Source: Sphingobacterium sp. (GTDB taxonomy: Bacteria > Bacteroidota > Bacteroidia > Sphingobacteriales > Sphingobacteriaceae). Taken from it: DNA of 64,000 nt. Under the pieces are notes generated by a model, which was not told the origin of the DNA, made no database searches, and saw only the letters and a list, made by a program, of their open reading frames with translations. A program made the translations under genes and the position numbers. Where the stretch lies: positions 1-64,000 of the forward strand of contig JAQZAZ010000001.1 in the NCBI GenBank assembly GCA_029239355.1. The letters run 5' to 3'. Shown piece after piece: positions 28,077 through 36,518 of the stretch (the stretch's first letter is position 1; each line of letters starts with the position of its first letter).

Positions 28077-29180
28077 ATGAATTTAAAGAGCAGTCTAAAT
28101 ACTGTTGTAGGTTTAGGAATACTCGTCAGTGTTTTTTCGTGTCAGAGCAAAGGAACGCCGGCAGCAAACCCTTCAGCCCCGGAAGTATCGGTACATCAGG
28201 TTCAACTTGGAAACGGAATTTCCAAAAATACGTACTCGGCCTCTATCGAAGGGATCACAAATGTAGAGGTGAGGCCGCAGACATCGGGTTATTTAAGTAA
28301 GATCTTTGTCGATGAAGGTGCTTATGTACATGCAGGACAGGCGCTCTTTAAAATTGATGATCGACCCTTTGTAGAACAATACAAAACAGCCAAGGCAGCT
28401 GTACATGTCGCGGAAGCAAATTTGAAAAATCTTAAAATTGATCTCGACCGCAAGGTCGAGCTTGTGGACAATAAAATTGTGTCTGACCTACAGGTCACTC
28501 AGGCCAAAGCTTCGTATGAAGCATCGCTTGCGAGCCTCGAGCAGGCCCGGGCGACAATGAACGCGGCAAAAATAAACGTTGACTTTTGCCTTGTAAAAGC
28601 TCCAGTATCAGGTTATATCGGCCGTATTCCTTATCGCTTGGGAAGTCTGGTGAATGCTGCTTCGGTAGAACCGCTGACCTTGCTGACGGATATCAATCAG
28701 GTGTATGCTTACTTCAGTATGAGTGAGGCCGATTTTGTGAATTTTCAGGACAAAAAGAATAGCTCATCGGACAGAGATTCGGTAGATTTGATTTTATCGA
28801 ATGGAAAAAAATATACACAAAAAGGTGTCATCGACGCGGTGACGGGACAGTTTGATAAGAATACGGGATCGATATCGATTCGGGCGCGCTTTGCCAATCC
28901 AAATAGGCAGTTGCGGGCCGGAAATACGGGCCGGATCGAAATGACTGCAGCGTTGGACAATGTCCTGCTAGTTCCGATAAAAGCGACATTGGCTGTGCAG
29001 GATAAAATTTATACTTATAAACTGGATAAAGACAATAAAGCCGAACAGGTGGAACTGCAGATCGCGGGGAAAACCACTGAAGAGTATTATGTCAAGTCTG
29101 GGCTACAGGCCGGTGACCGTGTGATCACAGGTGGTCTGGGTTTTGTGCGGCCTGGGGCTGTCGTAAAGCCTAAAAAGTAA
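28077..29180 (+). CDS. RND efflux periplasmic adaptor (membrane fusion protein)
   Basis: A 367-residue AcrA/MexA-type adaptor. The lipobox is VFSC with Cys22. The order is a barrel-sandwich half (VEVRPQTSGYLSKIFVDEGAYV), a coiled-coil hairpin (about 95-165), the second lipoyl half (VKAPVSGYIGRIPYRLG), a beta-barrel domain and a membrane-proximal domain. It bridges the pump and outer-membrane factor encoded next. Confidence 0.92.
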   Translation: MNLKSSLNTVVGLGILVSVFSCQSKGTPAANPSAPEVSVHQVQLGNGISKNTYSASIEGITNVEVRPQTSGYLSKIFVDEGAYVHAGQALFKIDDRPFVEQYKTAKAAVHVAEANLKNLKIDLDRKVELVDNKIVSDLQVTQAKASYEASLASLEQARATMNAAKINVDFCLVKAPVSGYIGRIPYRLGSLVNAASVEPLTLLTDINQVYAYFSMSEADFVNFQDKKNSSSDRDSVDLILSNGKKYTQKGVIDAVTGQFDKNTGSISIRARFANPNRQLRAGNTGRIEMTAALDNVLLVPIKATLAVQDKIYTYKLDKDNKAEQVELQIAGKTTEEYYVKSGLQAGDRVITGGLGFVRPGAVVKPKK

Positions 29181-29232
29181 GTTATATCTATCGGCGCAGC
29201 ACAATTTGCTGGGTCTTATTTATCAAAATATT

Positions 29233-32200
29233 ATGCTGAAGAAAATAATAAAACGGCCGGTACTCGCGACCGTTATATCAATACTATTGGTTATTTTGGG
29301 CGTGGTGGCGATGACCTCCTTGCCGATCACCAAATTCCCCGAAATCGCGCCCCCCACGGTGACGGTGATGGCGACATATCCTGGAGCGAGCGCAGAGGTT
29401 ATCTCAAAATCAGTGGCTCCGCCGCTGGAAAATGCGATCAATGGGGTAGAAAATATGGACTACCTGACTTCAACGGCAAGTAATGACGGAAGCTTGATGA
29501 TCAGCGTTGTCTTTAAGCTCGGTACAGATCCGGATCAGGCTGCGGTGAATGTGCAGAATAGGGTCTCCCAGGCCACGAGCATGTTACCTACTGAGGTCAA
29601 TCAGATCGGTGTGACAACCATGAAGCGGCAGAATAGTATGGTGGCCATGGTGACCTTGTATGCTGATAAAAAGGGGATTGATGAGCTCTTCTTGGAAAAT
29701 TATGCCAAAATCAACATTGTTCCCGAGTTAAAACGTATCTCCGGTGTGGGGGATGCACAGGTATTTGGCAACAAGGATTATTCGATGCGCATATGGTTAG
29801 ATCCGCAACGCATGGCTGCTTATGATATCAGCCCCGAAGAGATTACGGCAGCCATACAGGCACAAAATAAAGATGCGGCGCCGGGCAAGTTTGGCGAAAG
29901 CTCCAAGGAGGCGATCGAATACACCATTCGCTATCAGGGAAAGTATACCGAACCCGAACAGTATGAGCATATTATTCTGCGAGCCAATAACAATGGTTCG
30001 TCTCTATTGCTCAAAGATGTTGCTCGGGTGGAATTTGGCTCTTATACCAATACCGTGACCACGAGTTTTGACAATAAGCCTGCGGTAATGGTCGCTTTGT
30101 ACCAGACAGCAGGATCGAATGCAAATGCGGTGGAAATTGCGATGAATGAGCGTTTGAAAGAATTATCAGCGTCGTTTCCTCCCGGATTAAAGTATAAAGT
30201 CCCGTATAGTTCAAAAGAGTCCTTGGATCAATCGATAAAGCAAGTGTTGAGCACACTCCTGGAAGCATTTATCCTGGTATTTATTGTGGTATTTATCTTC
30301 CTACAGGATTTTCGGTCAACCTTGATACCAGCTATTGCAGTCCCGGTGTCTATTGTCGGAACCTTTTTCTTTATGCAGGTATTTGGCTTTTCGATCAATT
30401 TATTGACCTTATTTGCGCTGGTGCTCGCCATCGGTATTGTGGTGGATGATGCCATTGTGGTGGTAGAGGCTGTACACGCCAAAATGGAGAAAAAGAAGCT
30501 GAATGCTCGCTCGGCAACGATGTCTGCTATGAGTGAGATCACTGGCGCCATCATTTCGATTACTTTGGTCATGTCTGCCGTCTTTATACCTGTTGCTTTT
30601 ATGGATGGTCCTACCGGGGTATTCTACCAGCAGTTTGCATTGACATTGGCCATGGCGATCTTGATATCTGCAATCAATGCATTGACATTAAGTCCGGCGC
30701 TCTGTGCAATCCTGCTAAAATCTCACGACCATCACCAGGATGTAAAGGTTTCTTTCAAACAGCGTTTCTTTGCTGGATTTAATGCCGGATTTGATAAATT
30801 GACCAATCGTTATGCCAAGGCTATTATCTTTTTGATCAAAAAGAAATCAGTAGCTTTCGCCGGTCTAATACTTTTTATTGGTCTTTTTGTCTATGCCTTT
30901 CGGTCAACGCCAACGGGTTTTATTCCGGATGAAGACCAGAGCTTCTTGATGGTACTGGCAAATGACCCTCCAGGAGCTTCCCTGGACCGGACAAGCAAAC
31001 ACCTTAAGCAAGCTGAAAACTTATTGAAGGATCATCCTGCAATCGAAAGTATCATTAATATATCAGGGCTCAATATGATGAGTTTCAGTACGTCTTCATC
31101 TGCTGGAGCGATCATGCTGCGCCTGAAGCCCTTGAAGGAGCGGGGGGAAGTACGGGATATCAATCAATTGATCGGCCAGTTTCAAGGGATATTAGCCCAA
31201 CAGGATGAAACGACATTTTTAGTGGCCGGGATGCCTACTGTGCCGGGATTTGGAAATACCTCGGGGCTTGAAGTTGTTTTACAGGATCGTAATACGGGTA
31301 CTTTACAAGCTTTTAATGACGTATCGAATTCCTTTGTGGGCAGTTTGATGCAGCGCCCCGAAATAGCTTTTGCGTTCACTACTTTTAATGCCTCTTTTCC
31401 GCAGTATGAGATGAAAGTGAATGAAGGGCTGGCAAAACAGCTCAGCCTCAATGTGAGCGATGTATTGGCGGCGATGCAAGCCTACTACGGCAGCATGCAG
31501 GCCTCTGATTTTAATCGTTTTGGGAAATATTATCGGGTGGTGTTGCAATCCGAACCCGGATTTCGGGCTGATCCGAAGTCGATCGAAACGATCAGCATCA
31601 AGAATAAATTGGGACAGATGGTGCCCTTGAAGAGTGTGGTTGATCTAAAGCCGGTATCAGGGCCTGAAAATGTGGAACACTTTAACCTTTTCAATGCCAT
31701 TAATCTCACCATCATGACAGCTCCGGGCTATAGCACTGGACAGGCCATGGCGGCAATTGAAGAGGTGGGTAAATCTTCCCTGCCACAGGGATATACCGTC
31801 GATTGGAAGGGAATGGCACGCGAGGAGCGGGGAGCCTCGGGACAGACGGCGGCAATCTTTGGACTATGTATCGTATTTGTGTATTTCTTGTTATCAGCGC
31901 AATACGAAAGTTATATTTTGCCGTTTGCCGTGCTGTTGGCAATTCCTGTGGGGCTACTGGGAGTATTCTGGGGAATATCCATCGGTGGGCTATCCAACAA
32001 CATCTATGTACAGGTGGCCTTGGTCATGCTGATCGGATTGTTGGCAAAGAATGCAATTTTGATCGTGGAATTTGCCTTGCAAAGGCGCAAAGCCGGAAAA
32101 CCATTGGCAGCAGCAGCTATCGAGGGTGCAAAAGCACGTTTACGGCCTATCCTGATGACTTCCCTTGCATTTATAGCGGGCTTGATCCCACTATTGACGG

Positions 32201-32400
32201 CGATAGGGCCTTCAGCTATCGGTAATCATTCGATCGGATATGCGGCGGTCTTCGGAATGTTAGCGGGGACAGTACTCGGTGTCTTTTTTACACCGATCCT
32301 ATTTGTCGTGTTCCAATATGTACAGGAACGGGTAAGTGGTAAAGCGATTGATCCAAAGGATTGGGAATATGAAGAACAGCTGTTGCAGGAACAGCATTAA
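29233..32400 (+). CDS. RND multidrug efflux pump, HAE1 (AcrB) family
   Basis: A 1055-residue proton-driven inner-membrane pump. The start is set at ATG 29233 (MLKKIIKRPVLATVI), matching AcrB-type N-termini; a TTG at 29206 would add nine residues. Twelve membrane helices can be counted. The helix-4 motif GIVVDDAIVVVEAV carries the paired aspartates of proton relay. It also has the HAE1 motif TPTGFIPDEDQ after helix 7. Length is normal. Drugs or other hydrophobic compounds are the likely cargo. Confidence 0.93.
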   Translation: MLKKIIKRPVLATVISILLVILGVVAMTSLPITKFPEIAPPTVTVMATYPGASAEVISKSVAPPLENAINGVENMDYLTSTASNDGSLMISVVFKLGTDPDQAAVNVQNRVSQATSMLPTEVNQIGVTTMKRQNSMVAMVTLYADKKGIDELFLENYAKINIVPELKRISGVGDAQVFGNKDYSMRIWLDPQRMAAYDISPEEITAAIQAQNKDAAPGKFGESSKEAIEYTIRYQGKYTEPEQYEHIILRANNNGSSLLLKDVARVEFGSYTNTVTTSFDNKPAVMVALYQTAGSNANAVEIAMNERLKELSASFPPGLKYKVPYSSKESLDQSIKQVLSTLLEAFILVFIVVFIFLQDFRSTLIPAIAVPVSIVGTFFFMQVFGFSINLLTLFALVLAIGIVVDDAIVVVEAVHAKMEKKKLNARSATMSAMSEITGAIISITLVMSAVFIPVAFMDGPTGVFYQQFALTLAMAILISAINALTLSPALCAILLKSHDHHQDVKVSFKQRFFAGFNAGFDKLTNRYAKAIIFLIKKKSVAFAGLILFIGLFVYAFRSTPTGFIPDEDQSFLMVLANDPPGASLDRTSKHLKQAENLLKDHPAIESIINISGLNMMSFSTSSSAGAIMLRLKPLKERGEVRDINQLIGQFQGILAQQDETTFLVAGMPTVPGFGNTSGLEVVLQDRNTGTLQAFNDVSNSFVGSLMQRPEIAFAFTTFNASFPQYEMKVNEGLAKQLSLNVSDVLAAMQAYYGSMQASDFNRFGKYYRVVLQSEPGFRADPKSIETISIKNKLGQMVPLKSVVDLKPVSGPENVEHFNLFNAINLTIMTAPGYSTGQAMAAIEEVGKSSLPQGYTVDWKGMAREERGASGQTAAIFGLCIVFVYFLLSAQYESYILPFAVLLAIPVGLLGVFWGISIGGLSNNIYVQVALVMLIGLLAKNAILIVEFALQRRKAGKPLAAAAIEGAKARLRPILMTSLAFIAGLIPLLTAIGPSAIGNHSIGYAAVFGMLAGTVLGVFFTPILFVVFQYVQERVSGKAIDPKDWEYEEQLLQEQH

Positions 32401-32424
32401 GAAAGTTCAGGAATTAGTAAGAAT

Positions 32425-33864
32425 ATGATAATGAGATCAAAAAATATTATTTCGTGGGGACTAGCGTTGGGTCTATTGACCCTGATCGGATGCCAAACGA
32501 ATAAAGAACTTCCAAAGTTGCAAAAGGAACAGCTGCCAACTGAATTTTTAAATAGGAGCGCGTCCTTAGAGACTGATACAAGTGCGAACCTCGCGGAGCT
32601 TTCTTACCGCGATTTCTTTAGCGACGAACAGTTGGTTGCCTTGATCGACAGTGGCTTGCAGCGCAATAATAATATGCTTGTTGCAGTCAAACAAATTGAA
32701 TCTGCTCAAGAAACATTGAAGCAGATGAAGTGGGGATATCTTCCGACGGCCGACCTGTCTATCGGCGCTGCTTCCATCAACAGGCCATCCAACAATAGCA
32801 TGAATGGTATGATGGCAAGCCAATTTATGGGCAAATCGTATATGGAAGATTATTCCTCCACACTGTCAATATCCTGGGAGGCGGATATCTGGGGTAAGAT
32901 CAAAAATCAGAAGGCGGGAGCATTAGCAGCGTACTTGTCTCAAAAGGAAGCCGCCAATGCAGTGCGAACAGGATTGATCGCGGGAATAGCCCAAGGCTAT
33001 TATAACCTGTTATTGTTCGATCAGCAAAAGATCATTAGCCAGCAGAACTTGGCCATTGTAGACAGTACATTACATATCACCAAAGTGCAGCAGCGTCTCG
33101 GACTGAGCAATTCGCTGGCGGTGCAACAAATGGAAAATAGCCGCGATAATTTGCTTAAGTCTATCCGTATCATAGCAGAAAATACGGCTATTCAGGAAAA
33201 TGCACTGTCTGCGCTGGTCGGAAAATTACCGGCTTTGCAAACTGGTAGGGGAAGCCTGTTGGCATTGAAGGAACGTACCGTATTTGGTACTGGTGTGCCG
33301 GCGGCAATGTTGAGCAGAAGACCAGATATCAGGGCGGCTGAATATGCTTTTTTACAGACGGTATCGGATGTAAAGGTCAGTCGGGCCAATATGTATCCTG
33401 CACTACGGATCACGGCACAAGGCGGATTAAACTCGTTTACGTCAAGCAATTGGTTCAATATTCCCGGATCTTTGTTTGGGATGGTGTCTGGATCATTGAC
33501 ACAGCCTTTGCTGCAGGGAAGACGGCTGAAAACTGCACTCAACCAAGCTGTCATTCGCTCGGAACAGGCAGAATTACAGTTTAAAGAAGCGGTGCTGCAG
33601 GCAGCAAGTGAAGTGTCTACCACGATGGAACAAATTGCTTCCCTTCAAGAGCAACAACGCTATAATGACCAGTTGGTCGAACGTAATCGACAGCTGATTC
33701 AACAGGCAAAAATTTTATTTAGGAATGATATGGCAACTTATCTGGAAGTGCTCGCAGCGCAGCAGAGCAAACTGCAGGCAGAGCTCGATCAGATGCAGGT
33801 GAAAAGCAAAATGTTATATGCAGAGGTAGCACTTTATAAAGCGCTGGGTGGGGGGCTGAACTAA
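32425..33864 (+). CDS. Outer-membrane efflux factor, TolC/NodT family lipoprotein
   Basis: A 479-residue outer-membrane channel. The lipobox is LIGC with Cys23. It has two OEP repeats with helical hairpins, including SWEADIWGKIKNQKAGALAAY and LLSRRPDIRAAEYAF. It completes the tripartite pump with the two genes upstream. ATG at 32425 or 32431 are both possible. Confidence 0.92.
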   Translation: MIMRSKNIISWGLALGLLTLIGCQTNKELPKLQKEQLPTEFLNRSASLETDTSANLAELSYRDFFSDEQLVALIDSGLQRNNNMLVAVKQIESAQETLKQMKWGYLPTADLSIGAASINRPSNNSMNGMMASQFMGKSYMEDYSSTLSISWEADIWGKIKNQKAGALAAYLSQKEAANAVRTGLIAGIAQGYYNLLLFDQQKIISQQNLAIVDSTLHITKVQQRLGLSNSLAVQQMENSRDNLLKSIRIIAENTAIQENALSALVGKLPALQTGRGSLLALKERTVFGTGVPAAMLSRRPDIRAAEYAFLQTVSDVKVSRANMYPALRITAQGGLNSFTSSNWFNIPGSLFGMVSGSLTQPLLQGRRLKTALNQAVIRSEQAELQFKEAVLQAASEVSTTMEQIASLQEQQRYNDQLVERNRQLIQQAKILFRNDMATYLEVLAAQQSKLQAELDQMQVKSKMLYAEVALYKALGGGLN

Positions 33865-33903
33865 CAAAGCCGTCCAAAATAAGTGGATTTTAACGATATA
33901 ATT

Positions 33904-34368
33904 ATGGTTGCAACGAAAGATTTTATACTACGGGCCATCGAAGATTCGAAACCGGTATTTCTGAATCAGGGCTTTCAAAAAGCGAAAGTAGTGGATATTT
34001 TGACGTCAACAAAAATCTCCAAAGCAAAATTCTTTCGGTACTTTGGTGGTATGATAGGCATCATGGAATTGACAATCTACCATGAGCTATCGCAGTGCTA
34101 TCGTTTAATTGCGCTGAAAATTCAACATACAAAAAATAGGGAAGAGCTGTTGAAAAATATCATTGCGATGCGAAAAAAGCTTGTTGCCGGAAATCCCATC
34201 CTGAACCAATATTTTGCAACAAAAGACTTTTTTTCCACACGTTTGGAGCCGTTGAAGAAAGCAATCAAACAAAATGAAGGTGATTTGTTGCAGGGCTTTT
34301 TGGAAAAATATTTTTTTTCTGAGCCGGACATAACGTATTTTAAGTATTGTATCACGAAAGACAGCTGA
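33904..34368 (+). CDS. TetR/AcrR-like transcription regulator
   Basis: A short regulator of about 154 residues with a TetR-like N-terminal helix-turn-helix (FQKAKVVDILTSTKISKAKFFRYF). The C-terminal ligand-binding part is short for the family (usual total about 190). ATG 33904 is preferred over an in-frame GTG at 33883 that adds seven residues. It lies just after the efflux operon and ends 1 bp before an AraC-type gene. It may sense an efflux substrate. Confidence 0.7.
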   Translation: MVATKDFILRAIEDSKPVFLNQGFQKAKVVDILTSTKISKAKFFRYFGGMIGIMELTIYHELSQCYRLIALKIQHTKNREELLKNIIAMRKKLVAGNPILNQYFATKDFFSTRLEPLKKAIKQNEGDLLQGFLEKYFFSEPDITYFKYCITKDS

Positions 34369-34369
34369 G

Positions 34370-35272
34370 ATGGTTAAAGAAATAACAAAGCTCTCGTTTA
34401 AAGATTATATATCGGAAAAAGCAATGGATAACAGGCTTTATCAAGGTCTGATGATGTATCGGTCTACAAAAGCCGAAATTCAGAATTATTTATGCCGTCG
34501 GCCCATCCGGATTGATCATTTGGGAATATGTTTGATACGGAAAGGAACATTGAAAGTATCACTTAATTTTGTCGATCATATACTTGAAGCTGACACCATG
34601 TATTTTTTGTCACCCATGGTCGTTATGCAGGTGATGGAGAGTTCGGACGATATCGAGATGTACACGCTGTTTACGGAGTTTGATTTTTTTCAGAAAATAG
34701 GACTTCCTGTTTACAAAGTCTATTCCATGGAAAAATTGGGTCATGAGGATGACACAATCCTTAACCTTGATAAAAGCGATTCAAACCGCTTTTATGAATA
34801 TTTGATGAATCTAGAATATCAGAATACGGCGCCGCAGGATGCGCCATTTCGCCTGGAAATCATCAAGATGACGCTGATGCTACTTTTCTATGAGATCAGC
34901 GCAAAGGTGAGTAGCAAACTGGAACGTACAAGCGCAGGATTTGAGCGCAAAAATAGGATGGTGATGGAGTTTTTGAATCTGGCATCCCTTCATTTTAAAA
35001 CCAATCGGTCGGTACAGTATTATGCTGACCGATTGTTTATCTCAAGAAAACATCTGACCCGCATTGTGAAAGATGTAACCGGCTTTGGTCCAAAGGCGAT
35101 CTTGGAGGAAATTGTGATTTCTGAGGCCGTTATTTTATTGAATGTATCCAGTATGTCGGTAAAGGATGTGATGCAGGAACTTAATTTTTCGGATTTTGGT
35201 ACGTTCAGTAAGTTTTTTAAAGGCCATCTTGGACAATCACCCCTGCTGTACCGCAGTCACAAAAATGGATAA
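34370..35272 (+). CDS. AraC-family transcription regulator
   Basis: A 300-residue regulator. The N-terminal part (1-170) resembles a cupin sensor. The C-terminal HTH_18 domain (about 200-300) has YYADRLFISRKHLTRIVKDVTG and VKDVMQELNFSDFGTFSKFFK. Its start follows the TetR-like gene's stop by one base, so the two are coupled. Together they likely control the efflux operon. It is convergent with the PepSY gene with only 35 bp between, and no terminator is visible there. Confidence 0.85.
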   Translation: MVKEITKLSFKDYISEKAMDNRLYQGLMMYRSTKAEIQNYLCRRPIRIDHLGICLIRKGTLKVSLNFVDHILEADTMYFLSPMVVMQVMESSDDIEMYTLFTEFDFFQKIGLPVYKVYSMEKLGHEDDTILNLDKSDSNRFYEYLMNLEYQNTAPQDAPFRLEIIKMTLMLLFYEISAKVSSKLERTSAGFERKNRMVMEFLNLASLHFKTNRSVQYYADRLFISRKHLTRIVKDVTGFGPKAILEEIVISEAVILLNVSSMSVKDVMQELNFSDFGTFSKFFKGHLGQSPLLYRSHKNG

Positions 35273-35307
35273 CTTTCAGCTGTGCTTCGTTGTCATCGGG
35301 TTTACCA

Positions 35308-36516
35308 TTAGAACAGAGGTTGTTTACTTTTTCTTTTTGTAGGGCTCGGTAGTTCCTTGCTTTTTGTCTTTTTCCTGAATTTGCGTCCATACCAAATGTA
35401 AAATCCTGTCAATGGCAGCGAGGCACAGATTAAGCTGCCAATAAATGCGATGCACATACCTGGTAATCCGGCTATCTTGCCGACGTGGATATCGTAATTG
35501 GAATTGCGCCATTTCATCCCGAGTGTTTTATCTTGTTGTAATCGCTTAAAATAAGGAGTTCCATTGTGCATGTCATACGCATAGGTGTCAGATGCCGACC
35601 AACCTGTATTGCCCAGATAATAGATTGTGACATTGGCCTGCGCTAGCTCAGTGAGCAGATTGATATGGACGCCCTGATGCTCTTTATACGTTGTTTGCAC
35701 ATCAGCCCACATGAGATTCAATGGTGCTGGGCTATCCAATGTATCCAAAGGATTGCTTGCTAGGGGGGCAGCAATGCTTTTATCCGGGTGTTTCCCATCC
35801 AAAATCCAGTAAATACTAGCTTCCCACCACTTAAATGACCAGACCAGGCCTGTGCTTGCAATGAGAAGTGCGATAGCAAAAATGTAAAAGCCCAATACCT
35901 GATGAAGATCATAATTTAAACGTTTCCATTTGGACCTGAAATCAATCTTTAACCGCTTAATGGCTACTTTACGATTTTTGGGCCACCAGATGATCAGACC
36001 TGAAATCAGCGTGATAATAAACAGCAGGACGCTCGATCCGACGATCACACTGCCTACATCACGCCTGATGTACAGAAATTGATGTATTTGGCGTACAATC
36101 CAGAAAAAACTGTTTTCAACATCGATCTTTCCGAGCACTTTGCCCCGGTAGGGATCTACGAAAATGCGGTCCCAATAGATTATTTCTTCATTGACGAAGA
36201 GACCAGTTGACTTATTTTTGGGCTGACGCTTGAGCGATTCAAAAACATAAGACTGCATTTTGTCATCGGTACTGGGGATACGGATAATGGTAATTGGATG
36301 TTCGGTGGCTGCCTGTGCATTTTTTGTTAATGTCGATAGTGACAGTGGAGCTGCACCTGGCTGGACATCTACTATACAATAGCCTGGATGAAAGACAGCA
36401 AAGAGTTCCTTCTCAAAAACAAAAATAGCACCGGTGATGCTGACAATAAAGACCACCAGACCAGAAACAAGCCCGATCCAGCGGTGTAGAAACAAAACAG
36501 TGCTTTTGAATTTCAT
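35308..36516 (-). CDS. PepSY-associated transmembrane protein (siderophore-linked)
   Basis: A 402-residue inner-membrane protein of the PepSY_TM family. The N-terminus is FLHRWIGLVSGLVVFIVSITG, and further helices occur near 165-190, 210-240 and 355-375, with the PepSY part in the periplasm. Members are commonly next to TonB siderophore receptors and thought to help reduce ferric siderophores. It follows the receptor gene by 2 bp on the minus strand, so the two form one operon. Confidence 0.85.
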   Translation of the reverse strand: MKFKSTVLFLHRWIGLVSGLVVFIVSITGAIFVFEKELFAVFHPGYCIVDVQPGAAPLSLSTLTKNAQAATEHPITIIRIPSTDDKMQSYVFESLKRQPKNKSTGLFVNEEIIYWDRIFVDPYRGKVLGKIDVENSFFWIVRQIHQFLYIRRDVGSVIVGSSVLLFIITLISGLIIWWPKNRKVAIKRLKIDFRSKWKRLNYDLHQVLGFYIFAIALLIASTGLVWSFKWWEASIYWILDGKHPDKSIAAPLASNPLDTLDSPAPLNLMWADVQTTYKEHQGVHINLLTELAQANVTIYYLGNTGWSASDTYAYDMHNGTPYFKRLQQDKTLGMKWRNSNYDIHVGKIAGLPGMCIAFIGSLICASLPLTGFYIWYGRKFRKKTKSKELPSPTKRKSKQPLF

Positions 36517-36518
36517 TG

